A DNA stretch of 64,000 nt from positions 310,001-374,000 of the forward strand of contig CATKHK010000002.1 of the NCBI GenBank assembly GCA_949751835.1, written 5' to 3'. The notes under the pieces were generated by a model, which searched no databases, was not told the DNA's origin, and saw nothing but the letters and a program-made list of their open reading frames with translations. The translations under genes were made by a program, and so were the position numbers. The DNA is from Blepharisma japonicum. Taxonomy: Eukaryota; Ciliophora; Heterotrichea; Heterotrichida; Blepharismidae. Position 1 is the stretch's first letter; each line of letters begins with the position of its first letter. Shown piece after piece: positions 52,271 through 62,698 of the stretch.

Positions 52271-53554
52271 ATGGCTGATCAACAGACGAGCGAAGCTGCA
52301 GGCAGTGAGGCTTCTAATGAAATAAAGTTTAAGTCCCCTAAATTCACACTGTCCTTGTCCAAAAGTAGAATATTTTCCTACGCGGATTTGCTAGAAGACT
52401 ATTTCAAAGAGAATGATGAGTCCAGCACCCCAAATTCCTCTAATTCCGTCGTTCCCGAACACGAGTTTCCTGTCTTTATGCAAAATATCCTAGAAAGACT
52501 TGAAAAATATGGCCAACTGGCTCCAAGAAATGATATAGGGTTCCATTCCAAAGGCAGGAAAAAGCCGAAAATCAGTGATCAGAGCCCAGGGGAAGAAGAA
52601 GATGCTATGATAGACAATTACGATCTTGACGACAAATTTATTGATGATGAAGAGATACAATATGAGTCAGCTGAAGAAGATGGCAATTTAGATGGCGCGA
52701 AAGAAAGCATGTTCTGGGTTGAGACTGATATTAGAACTATCGCTAACACCCCACAAAAAAAGCCTAGAAAATCTGTGAGAAGAATCAAGGCAAAAACTCC
52801 AAATAAAATTGACTACCAAAGAGAAAATTCCGTTTATTTTGAAAATCTGCCTGATGTGGTCAAAGAACAGATAATTAAGCTTAAAAGCATATATGAGCAA
52901 AATGAAAAAAGCGGCGGGCCAAAGAAATCAGTCCCAAAAGGAGTGAATGCTGTGCTGAATGAAATTCATTCATTAATGAGATCAAAAGATTTGGACCAAG
53001 GACTGTTGTGCAAGATTATATCTGAAATGAATAAGGTGAAATATAAAGTGATAGAAAGAGCAATGAATAAAATTTCAAAGCAGAAAGAAAAAGAAGAAAG
53101 CGAAAAAAAATATAAAGATTCCTATAGAGCACTTAAAGAAATGATTGTGAAAAACTCAAAAAATGATACATTTAGCTGGAATGATGAGCTGAGGAACCAA
53201 TTGAAACATGTTTTTAAGCTTTTAGAGCAATTTGTCACTATTTATAATGAATTTGTGGAACTCTATGTAAAAAAGAACCCAGTAAAGCTGAAAATTGAAG
53301 AGGAAGAACAAAAGATCATCACTGATTTGAAAAACATTGCAAATTCTAAGCTTGATAATGTGAACTTAAAAGATAGAATCAAAAGAATTGTCCCAGAAAA
53401 AATTTCCTCCCAGACCAGCAATATGATAAAGGAAAACGCACTAGGACTGCAATTTCCAAAAAAGGGCAAGCTATTTGAAGCCATAAACTATTGTAGCGAA
53501 GATTTTTATTCCAGCAACGAAGATGAGGTGGAGCCTAACAAACAAGAGTCTTAA
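52271..53554 (+). CDS. ubinuclein/HPC2, HIR histone-chaperone subunit
   Basis: 427 residues, ATG to TAA, no TGA. The Hpc2-related domain (about 118-135) reads MIDNYDLDDKFIDDEEI, matching the family motif YDLDDxFIDDSE. The middle domain contains DTFSWNDELRNQLKHVFKL, as in ubinuclein (FxWxDExRxLL). The C-terminal third is helical and acidic. Ubinuclein binds HIRA and H3.3-H4 and supports replication-independent nucleosome assembly. The length is well below animal UBN1 (over 1100 residues), as expected for protists. Confidence 0.85.
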   Translation: MADQQTSEAAGSEASNEIKFKSPKFTLSLSKSRIFSYADLLEDYFKENDESSTPNSSNSVVPEHEFPVFMQNILERLEKYGQLAPRNDIGFHSKGRKKPKISDQSPGEEEDAMIDNYDLDDKFIDDEEIQYESAEEDGNLDGAKESMFWVETDIRTIANTPQKKPRKSVRRIKAKTPNKIDYQRENSVYFENLPDVVKEQIIKLKSIYEQNEKSGGPKKSVPKGVNAVLNEIHSLMRSKDLDQGLLCKIISEMNKVKYKVIERAMNKISKQKEKEESEKKYKDSYRALKEMIVKNSKNDTFSWNDELRNQLKHVFKLLEQFVTIYNEFVELYVKKNPVKLKIEEEEQKIITDLKNIANSKLDNVNLKDRIKRIVPEKISSQTSNMIKENALGLQFPKKGKLFEAINYCSEDFYSSNEDEVEPNKQES

Positions 53555-53614
53555 TTATTAACGAAATTGTTAAAATTAACTATCAGTTAGTCTAATGGCG
53601 ATTAATAAGTTTAT

Positions 53615-55441
53615 TTAAGCGTATGCGTCTTCTAATGTTCTGAAGCCAGACGAAATGTCGTCAATCAATGAAATAAAGAATCTTTGGACGTTTTCTTCAG
53701 CATCTTTAGGATCTACAGAGTCTTTCATCTTGGAAATCTTAACTAATTGGTTCTTGAGCTGAACTTCAATAACAGCCCATGAAATTTTGTTTTCTTGTGG
53801 ACTTTCTCTAATAACCTTTTTGGCAAGGTCGTGGAAGGTGATAATAGCTCTCATCATACCAATGGTCTTATTTAAAGGTGAGGTATAGTCCATCTTGGAG
53901 TAAGCGTTTTGTTGTAGGAAATCTTCTCTGATCACTTTGGCAATTTCTAAAGTAGTTTTTTGGTCTTCAGATAGAGAATCTTTACCGACCAGTTGGACGA
54001 TTTCTTGCAAATCTTCTTCTTCCTGAAGAATTTCTTTGAATTTGGTTCTTAGCATAGAAAACTCAGAGTCGAACTTGTCGAAGTAAGATTCAAGCTGTCT
54101 TTCGTAGTTACTGAAAGAAATAGACCAGTTGACACTAGGGAAATGTTTTCTTTGTGCAAGCTTTTTATCAAGACCCCAGAAGACCTGTACAATGTTCAAA
54201 GTGGCGGTTGTAACTGGATCAGTGAAATCACCACCAGGAGGACTGACTGCTCCTACAATGGAGACTGACCCTTCTCTTGCAGGGCTTCCTAAACAAGTAA
54301 CTCTGCCTGCTCTTTCGTAGAACTGTGCTAGTTTAGCTCCTAAATAAGCTGGATAACCTGCATCTGCAGGCATTTCAGCCAGCCTACCTGAAATTTCTCT
54401 CAGTGCTTCTGCCCACCTTGAAGTAGAGTCAGCCATCATACTGACATTGCAGCCCATATCTCTGAAATATTCAGCCAAAGTAATTCCAGTATAAATAGAC
54501 GCTTCTCTAGCAGCGACTGGCATATTTGAAGTATTGGCCACCAAACAAGTTCTTTTCATAATACTTTCTTCTCTCCCTTTAAAAATTGTTGTCAGTTCAG
54601 GGAAATCAGTGAGGACTTCAGCCATCTCATTCCCTCTTTCTCCACATCCGACGTAAATAATGCAATCTGAATTAGAATATTTTGACAGTGCTTGAGAAAT
54701 ACAAGTTTTTCCACAACCAAAGGCACCAGGAATGGCGCATGTTCCACCTCTGCAAGATGGGAATAAGGCATCTAAGACACGTTGGCCAGTAAGAAGTGGC
54801 ACGTTTCCTTGGAGCTTTTCTACAACAGGTCTTGGCATTCTGACAGGCCATTGGTGACACATAGAATAGGATTTGCGTTCTCCATTGAATTCAAGCTCAA
54901 TAACCTTTTCGTTGATATTGTATTGACCAGGTGGAGCAATAAAAGTGACTCTTCCTTGAGCTCTTGGAGGAATAAGCAGTCTGTGGTTATCGAAAAGTCC
55001 GTTTTCAAAGACCATGCCAAATATATCACCACCGCTGATTAAGGACCCTTCTCTGATGTTTTTTGGTTCAAATTCCCATAGCTTGTTTCCATCTAAGGCT
55101 GGGACGTCAACTCCTCTAGGAATAAAGGCACTGTGGTTGCTGTTGATGGCAATATCCTTCAATGGTCTCTGAATACCGTCATAGATAGTTTCCATAATGC
55201 CAGGGCCAAGTGTGACACTGAGAGGTGAGCCTGTTCTAAGAACTGGGTCACCTACAGTGAGGCCAGATGTGTCTTCGTAGCATTGAATACTTGCAGTATC
55301 TGCTTCGAGCTTGATAATTTCGCCGACCAGCTTATCCCAACCAACTCGCACCAATTCAAACATCTTAGCACCTGCCATGCTTTGGGCGACGACTAGAGGT
55401 CCTGCTACCTTATAGATTGTTCCGTACTTGTTCTCAGCCAT
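53615..55441 (-). CDS. VMA1: V-type H+-ATPase catalytic subunit A
   Basis: 608 residues, no TGA, TAA stop. It is colinear with family members: N-terminal barrel ([14 protein letters not shown]), the P-loop GAFGCGKT (239-246), the nucleotide site [18 protein letters not shown], and [17 protein letters not shown] and [21 protein letters not shown]. Subunit A hydrolyses ATP in the V1 head to drive protons into vacuoles and contractile organelles. No intein or intron is present. Codon choice is richer in C-ending codons than in neighbours, and Trp is always TGG, suggesting high expression. Confidence 0.98.
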   Translation of the reverse strand: MAENKYGTIYKVAGPLVVAQSMAGAKMFELVRVGWDKLVGEIIKLEADTASIQCYEDTSGLTVGDPVLRTGSPLSVTLGPGIMETIYDGIQRPLKDIAINSNHSAFIPRGVDVPALDGNKLWEFEPKNIREGSLISGGDIFGMVFENGLFDNHRLLIPPRAQGRVTFIAPPGQYNINEKVIELEFNGERKSYSMCHQWPVRMPRPVVEKLQGNVPLLTGQRVLDALFPSCRGGTCAIPGAFGCGKTCISQALSKYSNSDCIIYVGCGERGNEMAEVLTDFPELTTIFKGREESIMKRTCLVANTSNMPVAAREASIYTGITLAEYFRDMGCNVSMMADSTSRWAEALREISGRLAEMPADAGYPAYLGAKLAQFYERAGRVTCLGSPAREGSVSIVGAVSPPGGDFTDPVTTATLNIVQVFWGLDKKLAQRKHFPSVNWSISFSNYERQLESYFDKFDSEFSMLRTKFKEILQEEEDLQEIVQLVGKDSLSEDQKTTLEIAKVIREDFLQQNAYSKMDYTSPLNKTIGMMRAIITFHDLAKKVIRESPQENKISWAVIEVQLKNQLVKISKMKDSVDPKDAEENVQRFFISLIDDISSGFRTLEDAYA

Positions 55442-56158
55442 TGCTATTATTATGCCAACATAAAATCAAGCCTATTAAACTTAAATCCAATGCAACATTA
55501 CTCGTGGCAAGTAAGGGAAGGGAATTTTTAGTTTTTGAGGAAGCTATTAATTATTGAATAAGGTGATAAATTAATTTTTTGGGGATTAGAGTATAGGCAA
55601 AACCTGTAAGGGCTTTGAGCAAAAGATTAGAGAAATCGATTAGTAAGAATTATAAATTAAAGCAGGTATGAAATGTTTGTGAGATCAGACGAAAGATGGT
55701 AATACCTCATGAGCGGCAGAGAAGTTATGCATCATTTCACAGTAATTATTCAGGTCGCTGCTAAAGTTTGAGATCGACCATTTTATTTATATAAACCATG
55801 CATAATAGTGCGCAATTTCTCATATGCTTAATTACCTTTTTCTTAAAAATAATATAAATAAAGTGTTTTTCAATTGTTCAATTATAGTTTTATAAGATTT
55901 TTCATGTATGATTAAAGAAAATACAATTTTGATAAAAATTTTTAGGTTTTTCTTTATACTATTCTTTGAATATATTACATATAAGCTTTGGTATGCCTAA
56001 CTTTTAGCTGATTATCTATAAATCTTTCTCATTAGAAAGCTTAAATAAATTTTAGACCGCCAAAGCTAGTAAAAGTTATGCATAATGCGATAAGAGGATT
56101 ATAAGAATTGCTTATAGTTATCAGCCAGAAATTTGATCACTTAAATAAATTATTATAA
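55442..56158. other. same-strand spacer with possible structured RNA
   Basis: 717 bases between two minus-strand genes, far above the usual gap. The V-ATPase promoter should be near 55442-55520. A GC-richer hairpin-bearing part (55664-55779) is listed separately. The rest is AT-rich and empty. Confidence 0.4.
55664..55779. ncRNA. possible structured RNA (nested inverted repeats)
   Basis: Three inverted pairs nest or adjoin here: AGGTAT/ATACCT (55664-55669 and 55702-55707), TGAAATG/CATTTCA (55669-55675 and 55733-55739) and GGTCG/CGACC (55753-55757 and 55775-55779). On the minus strand an ATGATGC followed by a CTGA about 45 bases later recalls C/D snoRNA boxes, but the spacing is poor. Strand and class are undecided. 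Confidence 0.2.
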
Positions 56159-57244
56159 TTATTGGCTGATACCTTTAAGAAGTGATCTTGCATGAATTTT
56201 TGCATTTATGTGCTTTTCGATGTATGAATGCTTCATTGTTTTCATACAAGACATACAAAGAACTTCATTCAATTTAGCATTTTTATTTTTTGTCAATAGT
56301 CTAAAAACACTTTTATCGCTTGCCTCAAATAAATCTTCATCTTTAACATTTTCATCTCCAGCTTCATGAACGTCTTCAGCAATTGATGCGAGTTTTAATT
56401 TTCGTAACAAAATTCTTTTAGATCTTCTTATCATAAGTGATGATGGCTCTCCGTAGTCTTGAGAATTATAACTTTTTATTGAGGCATTATCTTCAGAACC
56501 TGCATCACTTTGTTTTCTTTCAGATCCTGAATATTCTAATTTTTCAGGCTCTTCTTTAATAATATCTAAGCTTTCTGAAATTTTGTCTGTGTCGGCAAGT
56601 GGAGAAGAGATTTCATCTTCGCTTTCTGGATTTTTTATTTCTACCTTTTTATTTTGGCTTTCAAAAATTTCATCTGAGTCAATTGAGGAGGAGTCCTGCT
56701 TAATTTCTTGGATATCTACTGGATTTTCAGATGCTGCGTTCTCGTTTTTTGAAGAAATTGGGACTGTTTCTGTATTTTTATGGGGTTCTTCTTTTTCATT
56801 AATGGGAGGCCGGGATATTATGAAAGGTGATGGCACTTCTACAGAAGGAGGGGGTGATAAAAGTTCTAAATTTGATAGATTTTCTGGCTTTTTATTTATT
56901 TTTGGTTGCTCAATCTCTGGAAAATCCCCAATTTTTTGAATTTTCATTTTGAAAAGATCTGAAGAACTTTGTTGATCTTCTGAGATTCTTGCTCTTGGAA
57001 TTTTCTGTGGCAGGGGAATTGATTGAGATATTTCTAACCTAACTATTTTTCCAAAAAGATTCTTCCCGTTATATCTTCTTACGGATTCATATGCTTCAAT
57101 TTCTGTATTAAATTCGATGAATGCAAATTTTCCCTATATATCTCTTACAAAGTAGTTAATTGAGCAAGGCCCAATTTTTCTGAAAATGTCCTCAAAAGAT
57201 TTCTGCTCAAAGGAATCTGGCAAATTTCCTATAAAAACACTCAT
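56159..57244 (-). CDS. RRM plus C2H2-type zinc-finger protein
   Basis: 356 residues, ATG at 57244, after removing the 15-nt intron at 57134-57148. The N-terminal RRM (about 1-75) has SVFIGNLPD (RNP2) and GKFAFIEF (RNP1); the RNP1 motif is complete only after splicing. A long acidic Ser/Glu/Pro-rich region follows, then a zinc finger at the end: CMSCMKTMKHSYIEKH then AKIH. The plan (RRM, acidic linker, single finger) suggests an mRNA-binding or splicing factor. I do not assign a named protein. Confidence 0.85.
57134..57148 (-). other. 15-nt intron inside the RRM
   Basis: gtaagagatatatag, A at position 10; its TAG is in frame. Removal completes RNP1 (NYF joined to GKFAFIEF). Confidence 0.92.
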
Positions 57245-57772
57245 ATTTATAATCCTTAAAGTATTTTTTTAATTTATATGATTTAATGTTTACAGACAAT
57301 TTAAACTTTTTGGGCATGGCTTTATATTTAAAAAAAATAATTTTAAATAATACAGAAGCAATTTTAGCCTCAAACCTCAAAAAGAACTTTTTTATTATAG
57401 TAAAGTAAGTCTGAGACAGAATTTTCCCAAATCAACATTTTTCCTTTTCAAACTTATTGCTAAGTTTATTGATCCAGACTACCTAAGGCATATCAAAGTA
57501 ATTTTGGCTATTCAAAAGTAATAAATCCATCTAATGCATTACTATCAAGTGTAGTTTGGATACTGTAGAGTAATATTAAAATTCTCAACGGGTATTTATA
57601 TCAATTATGATACTGTAGAGTAATATTAAAATTCTCAACGGGTATTTATATCAATTATAAGAAATAAATGCTCAATATACTAGTCAAAGTCAATTATTGA
57701 CTGTTTTATCACTTTAGAATTCGAAATAATAATATGTATAAACACCGCTAACTGAGAAATAATATTTTATAA
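57245..57772. other. divergent spacer
   Basis: 528 bases between divergent genes, AT-rich, containing a perfect 50-bp tandem repeat (57559-57658) about 115 bases before the kinase start. No RNA gene seen. Confidence 0.5.
57559..57658. repeat. perfect 50-bp tandem repeat, two copies
   Basis: Copy 1 spans 57559-57608 and copy 2 57609-57658, identical, beginning GATACTGTAGAG and ending TATCAATTAT. Both contain CTCAACGGG, which is GC-richer than the rest. No third copy. Confidence 0.97.
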
Positions 57773-59635
57773 ATGGGAAATAGAGCCATCTGTGCAGAAT
57801 CCTGGTGCTTCCAAAGAGGAACTATGCAATGTACCTGCAACAATCAAATCTACTGCTCAGAGTGTCTTGCTAAACATATGATGAACTCACCAGATGTTTC
57901 ACACAATGCAACATCGTTATCTTTGAATTCCTCTAGAAGCCAATACTCAGATCCAAAATCCAAAATTGTTCTGAAGAGGCTGCGATACCGAACTCCGGAA
58001 GGAAACACAGAAGTTTACGACGGATACATCAATCAGCAGCTTTATGCTGTTAAAATTCAGTACTGCCGAACATTTGAAGATTTAAATAAAAAGCAGGAAG
58101 AAGCTGCCTTACAAAGAAGTTTGAAGCATAAAAATATTTGTAAATGCGTAAGGTCTTATTTGGATGAGTCATATACTCTTGGATACAAATTTGTAATTGT
58201 AATGGAATATGGGATCAAGGATTTGGACAATGAAATTTTTACGAGGATTAATGAAAAAAATCCATGATCAGAGGAAGAACTGATGAGACATATGAACGAA
58301 TTAATTGATTCTCTTGCATTTATGCAAGAAAATAATCTTGCACATAGAGATATAAAGCCTGCAAATATTTTGCTATTCCCAAATGATATAATGAAATTAG
58401 CGGATTTTGGGTTAAGTATACAAGGTGAGGATATTTTAAATACTCAAGATTATAAAATAGTAGGTACAGTAGCGTATCTTAGCCCTGCTCTTAAACAAGG
58501 ATTCATGGATATTTGGGAAGGCAAAAACAGCACAGGTGTAGTCCGGCACAATCCATATAAATCTGATGTATTTTCATTAGGGCTAAGCTTTTTGCATATG
58601 GCATCTTTGATGCCGCCTATAAGTTTGAATTCCTGCCATGATGGGATTTTCGAGCTGCAGCAAAAAATAAGAAAAGCTATAAAAAAATTGAAATACTCAA
58701 AAGAAGTCAAAATAATTTTAGAAGCAATGCTTGAAGTAGAAGAAGAAAGAAGAATGGATTTTCTGGGCCTAAGAGAATGAATAAATTCACTTGAGCCGAT
58801 TGAGGAAGAAGACACACTTGTAGACTCGCCAAAATTCCAATTTATTCCTCACAGCGAATCTAAAACTTTTGAAGATCCCAGAGAGGAATTGAATGACTAT
58901 ATTGATACCTACACAATGCCTTCAGAAATAAAATCATTATTTCAAGAAGTTCTCTCAGGGAATCTTCTTGAGAAGGTGACTATTGACATAGCTTTGACAC
59001 CAATTAATACAGAAAATATGTGTAAAGCACTTCAATATACGCCCAAACTGAAGATTCTTGAATTAAATAACTGCTTGCTGGGAGAGCAAGGAGTTCGACA
59101 TTTAACAAATAAATTATCAGAGCTCACATATATAGAAGTTCTTTCGCTTGGCAATAACAATCTCCAATCTGAGGGCACAAGACTGCTATGTGATAGCCTT
59201 ATTCAATTGAAAGCTTTAAAAATTCTAAGGCTTTGAAATAATGATCTCAAATGTATAGGAGCAATGCATTTATCTCTCGGATTATCCTATTTAACCCAAT
59301 TAGAAGAGCTTTATCTAGCAGAAAATGAAATTAAAGTAGAAGGAGCTCGATATTTATCGAAAAATCTACCAAAGTCTTTGAAGATTTTAAGCATGCCAGA
59401 TAACATGATTGAAGACGTTGGTGCAAGATTTTTAAGTGGTGCGATAAAATATATGATTAACCTTAAGCAGCTATATTTAGACAATAACAGAATTGGAAGT
59501 ATGGGTGCTAAGTATTTAGCGACCAATATTCCAAGCTCATTAGTTTGCTTAAGACTCAGCCGTAATTTCATATCAGCAGAAATTATGCCTATATTCAAAG
59601 AACTGACTCCAAAGCTGAAAGTTCAATTTTGATAA
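57773..59635 (+). CDS. protein kinase with C-terminal leucine-rich repeats
   Basis: 620 residues across four TGA (Trp) codons. The last sense codon is TGA, followed directly by TAA. An N-terminal Cys-rich part (CTCNNQIYCSECLAKHM, about 19-36) resembles a B-box half. The kinase domain (about 65-345) has the ATP Lys in YAVKIQYC, HRDIKPANILL and LADFGLS, and GTVAYLSP. Ribonuclease-inhibitor-type LRRs (about 410-610) repeat LKILELNNCLLGEQG, LSLGNNNLQSEG, LYLAENEIKVEG and LYLDNNRIGSMG. Kinase-LRR fusions are expanded in ciliates. The substrate is unknown. Confidence 0.88.
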
Positions 59636-59688
59636 ATAATGTACCATTTTTGCAATTATTGTATTATTTATTACCAATTTTAAATGGC

Positions 59689-60705
59689 TTAGATGTTTTT
59701 GATATTGTTTATGAGTGAATCTTCATCCACAATCTCTGAGTCCATCAGGTTCTCATCTTCTATAGTCAACTCAATATTTTCAGTGTCTTCTGTTGATTCT
59801 TTTTTGAGTGTTCCACTTGGCTTAGGCGGTGGCACCACATCTTTATTCATCTTAAAATTTTGTAAATATTCCATTCTGTAATAAGTATGCAAAATTCCTC
59901 CCAAAGTGACTAGAGAAGTTGATACAGTAAGGCTGCATAAAGTTTTGAAGTCATAATGAACCCCACCACTTACTACAAGTACGCCTAATGGAAGGGCATA
60001 ACATATAAGCCAAAGATAGTATCCGCCTAATACCACAACTAAATCATATTGTTTTGAATAATACCAAAGAAAAATACTGACTGAAGAAAGCGATACCGTG
60101 ATAACAATAACGCTAAATATAAATAGGTAAATAGAAAAATCGTATCCAGAAATATACATTTCTATGCTATACATGCAGATTTTTAATCCTCCATACCCAA
60201 AAGCTGCAATTTGTGCGGGAATTGAAGTTTCGAGAAGAACTTTGCCTTGGTAAAACCCAAGTCTTCTCATTGTCAGGTTAAGAGTTAAGCTTCCACACAT
60301 TCATAGAAAATAGCTCCCGTTAATGATAGTATTGAATTCGTCTATGTCAACGATTTCTTCTTGGCGTGCACCAAACATATACTCCACAATCAGCCCTAAA
60401 GTCATAAGAGCGGTTCCAGTGTATTCAGCAGAGCTATGATTTCTATTTTCATCACTGATAAGATTCAGCTTAAAGCAAATGAGATGGGCACAGCCAAACA
60501 AAATATATGTTGATAAAGGAATCAAGGCTAATGATGTAATCTCCAATGAAAGTCCTATAGTGAATATTAAAAGTAAAGTTGCCCTGCTTGTTGAACAGTC
60601 TCTCGTTGAAGAAAGCGAAATCACACTTTTCCTAAAATAGGCAAACTCTTGAAAGAAACTCCCAGCAATAAGAAGAACTATTCCTATAAGATATTCAGAA
60701 ATCAT
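59689..60705 (-). CDS. NIPA-like / DMT-type multi-pass membrane protein
   Basis: 338 residues with one TGA (Trp), ATG to TAA. About nine hydrophobic segments fill the first 270 residues, followed by an acidic cytosolic tail. The N-terminal GIVLLIAGSFFQEFAYFRKS is like the start of NIPA magnesium transporters (G..L...G...QK). The rest is diverged, so any DMT-superfamily transporter is possible. The stop lies 53 nt from that of the convergent kinase gene. Confidence 0.6.
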
Positions 60706-60982
60706 TGCTTGGGAATTAATATTTTCTTACCATACTTAAACCATAGCATAAAAACAGTAACTTTGTATCTACTAATAGTAATTAAAAAATCGCAAATCAA
60801 GAGTTGATGTCATATAAATACAATAATGTTAGGTTTAAGCTTAGATAAGTATTCGATTCTGTTCAAATTTATATTATGAGATATTAAACGATAATAGTTG
60901 CTATATGATAGGAGAATTCAAAAATAAACAAATGATTAGAAAATGCCAATACCAAGAAAAAATAAACTTGCTTAATTAATCA

Positions 60983-62383
60983 TTAAGAGTGGAGCTCATT
61001 TTCTAAATTGGCATACTCGAACTCGAAGTCAGCCTTCTTCTTCTGAGACCAGCTGTTTTCGAAATCGAAATAGGTATAAGTCCCTTTCTCTCGGTCATCC
61101 GAAACTTGCTTGGGCTCTCCACACCTCTGGAACCAAGTCTGAAATCGCTTATGATAAATTCAATCTTTTCCTTTCAGTTCTTTTGACGCCAAAAATTGCT
61201 GGTAAGTCCCAGGCTGATGATAAAAAATGAAGAAAAGCGTGTCTACTTCTAATTTTTTATACTGTGCTGGATTTGTGAAAAACGGCCTTTTAGGGTAACT
61301 GGGATGGCCTTGGTATGACGATTTTACAATTTCAAGCTTCGATCGTACTCGGTCTTCTGGCCTTATTTGAAAATTAAACACTCGCTCTATCGCTTTTTTT
61401 GCACTTTCAGTATCTTTGTAATCCCAGGTTTCCTAATTTTGAAATACTGTTTCTATTACTTCTTCAGGCTCTTCTTCTTTTGATTCTTGGAGTTTGTCGA
61501 TTTGGTCACCAGCGATCTTTTGCAGGGCGTCTTTAGAATTCCAGACTGAAATTTTTGGGGTTTCTTGTGTTTTGGAGTCTTGCTTTACAAGAGGCGGCAT
61601 AACTTTAGGCTCAACTTTTTTTTGTGGGAGCTTCTTCTGGGCATCGTGAGGCTCTTCTTCAGCTATTACAGGAGCTGGAGAGACAGGAGTTTCTGTTATC
61701 TCAAGCTCTGCATATATTTGCTCCAGCTCACTATCATAATAAGACTTATCGTTAATATTCTCAATAAATACCTCAAAAATGTCCTTTAAGTCTCATAATT
61801 TTTGCATAGGTAGTTGATCATTTTCAAGCGCCCTCAAAATAAACTCCAGCTTACCATAGTGGAACCTGTGGGTCTGCAGCTGATTTGTAAGCTCTTCAAA
61901 CCTGATTGCATCAGGCCTTCTTCCTTTCGCGGCTTTAAATGAATCTAGTTCTAGTTCTATTGAGGTGGCGCCTTCTTGCAGTTGTTGAAGTGCTGACCTT
62001 ATTCATTCCCTTGCAGTTTCTCGCTCTTCTTCTTTAGGGTCAACTTTTGGAGCTGCTGATAAGCCTGTTTTGGAAAATGCTTTAGTTTTGTTTTCGCGTT
62101 CGCAGTTTTTGAAGGTTGCCATTAGGTCTTCTATTGTCTTTCTTGCTTCTGTTATAGGATTCTTGTCTCTAATTTCAGGATTCGTCTGATATGCTCGCAG
62201 ACTTTCTCGAACCCTTTGAAGCTTTTTGATTTCTTTTTTCAGTTCTGATTCATATCGTTCTTTTTGAGTTTGGTTAACCGCGGATTGGATTTTCTTGAGT
62301 GTTGAGTTGAAGATTTCGACACCTTCTTCGACGCTTTTTAATTTTTTATCAATTTCTTGCTGTAAATGCCTAGCTTTTGCCAT
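60983..62383 (-). CDS. CNOT3: CCR4-NOT subunit CNOT3 (NOT3/NOT5)
   Basis: 461 residues across three TGA (Trp) codons and a 15-nt intron at 61433-61447, stop TAA. The N-terminal domain (about 1-230) matches NOT3/5: LQQEIDKKLKSVEEGVEIF, ELKKEIKKLQRVRESLRAY and THRFHYGKLEFILRAL. A Pro/Glu-rich linker follows. The C-terminal NOT box has LEVDTLFFIFYHQPGTYQQF, KRFQTWFQRCGEPK and TYTYFDFENSW. CNOT3 with CNOT2 forms the NOT module of the deadenylase. The protein is shorter than animal CNOT3 (about 750) because of the linker. Confidence 0.96.
61433..61447 (-). other. 15-nt intron in CNOT3
   Basis: gtatttcaaaattag, A at position 10; its TAG is in frame. Removal joins VIET to ETWDYK. Confidence 0.9.
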
Positions 62384-62698
62384 TTATAATCTAGCTTTAC
62401 GTTTTCAAGATTCTTATCTTTCTAAGCAATCATCTAGTCCTTATTGATTTATTTGAAATAATGGCTGAATTTTTCCAGCATCTTAGCCTCGCAAGTATAA
62501 TATCTGGGGAAAGGAAAAATAGACCATTGCGAAGGTTTCTTATATGGAATAGCTGTATAAATAATGCCCTACAAAAATTTCTTTATTTTTTAAACTACTA
62601 TACATAGCTGCTTGTTGTCCAAGACAAATTGAAATGGTGACTATAATAAAGGTGAGCTCATTAAAAGTAGAAGTTAGTTTATCGTTATGTAAAATTAA
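62384..62698. other. divergent spacer
   Basis: 315 bases between divergent genes, AT-rich. Nothing recognised. Confidence 0.45.

Noticed and set aside
1603-62383. Selenocysteine as the meaning of in-frame TGA
   Set aside because: TGA is far too frequent, falls at conserved Trp sites and no SECIS-like context is needed.
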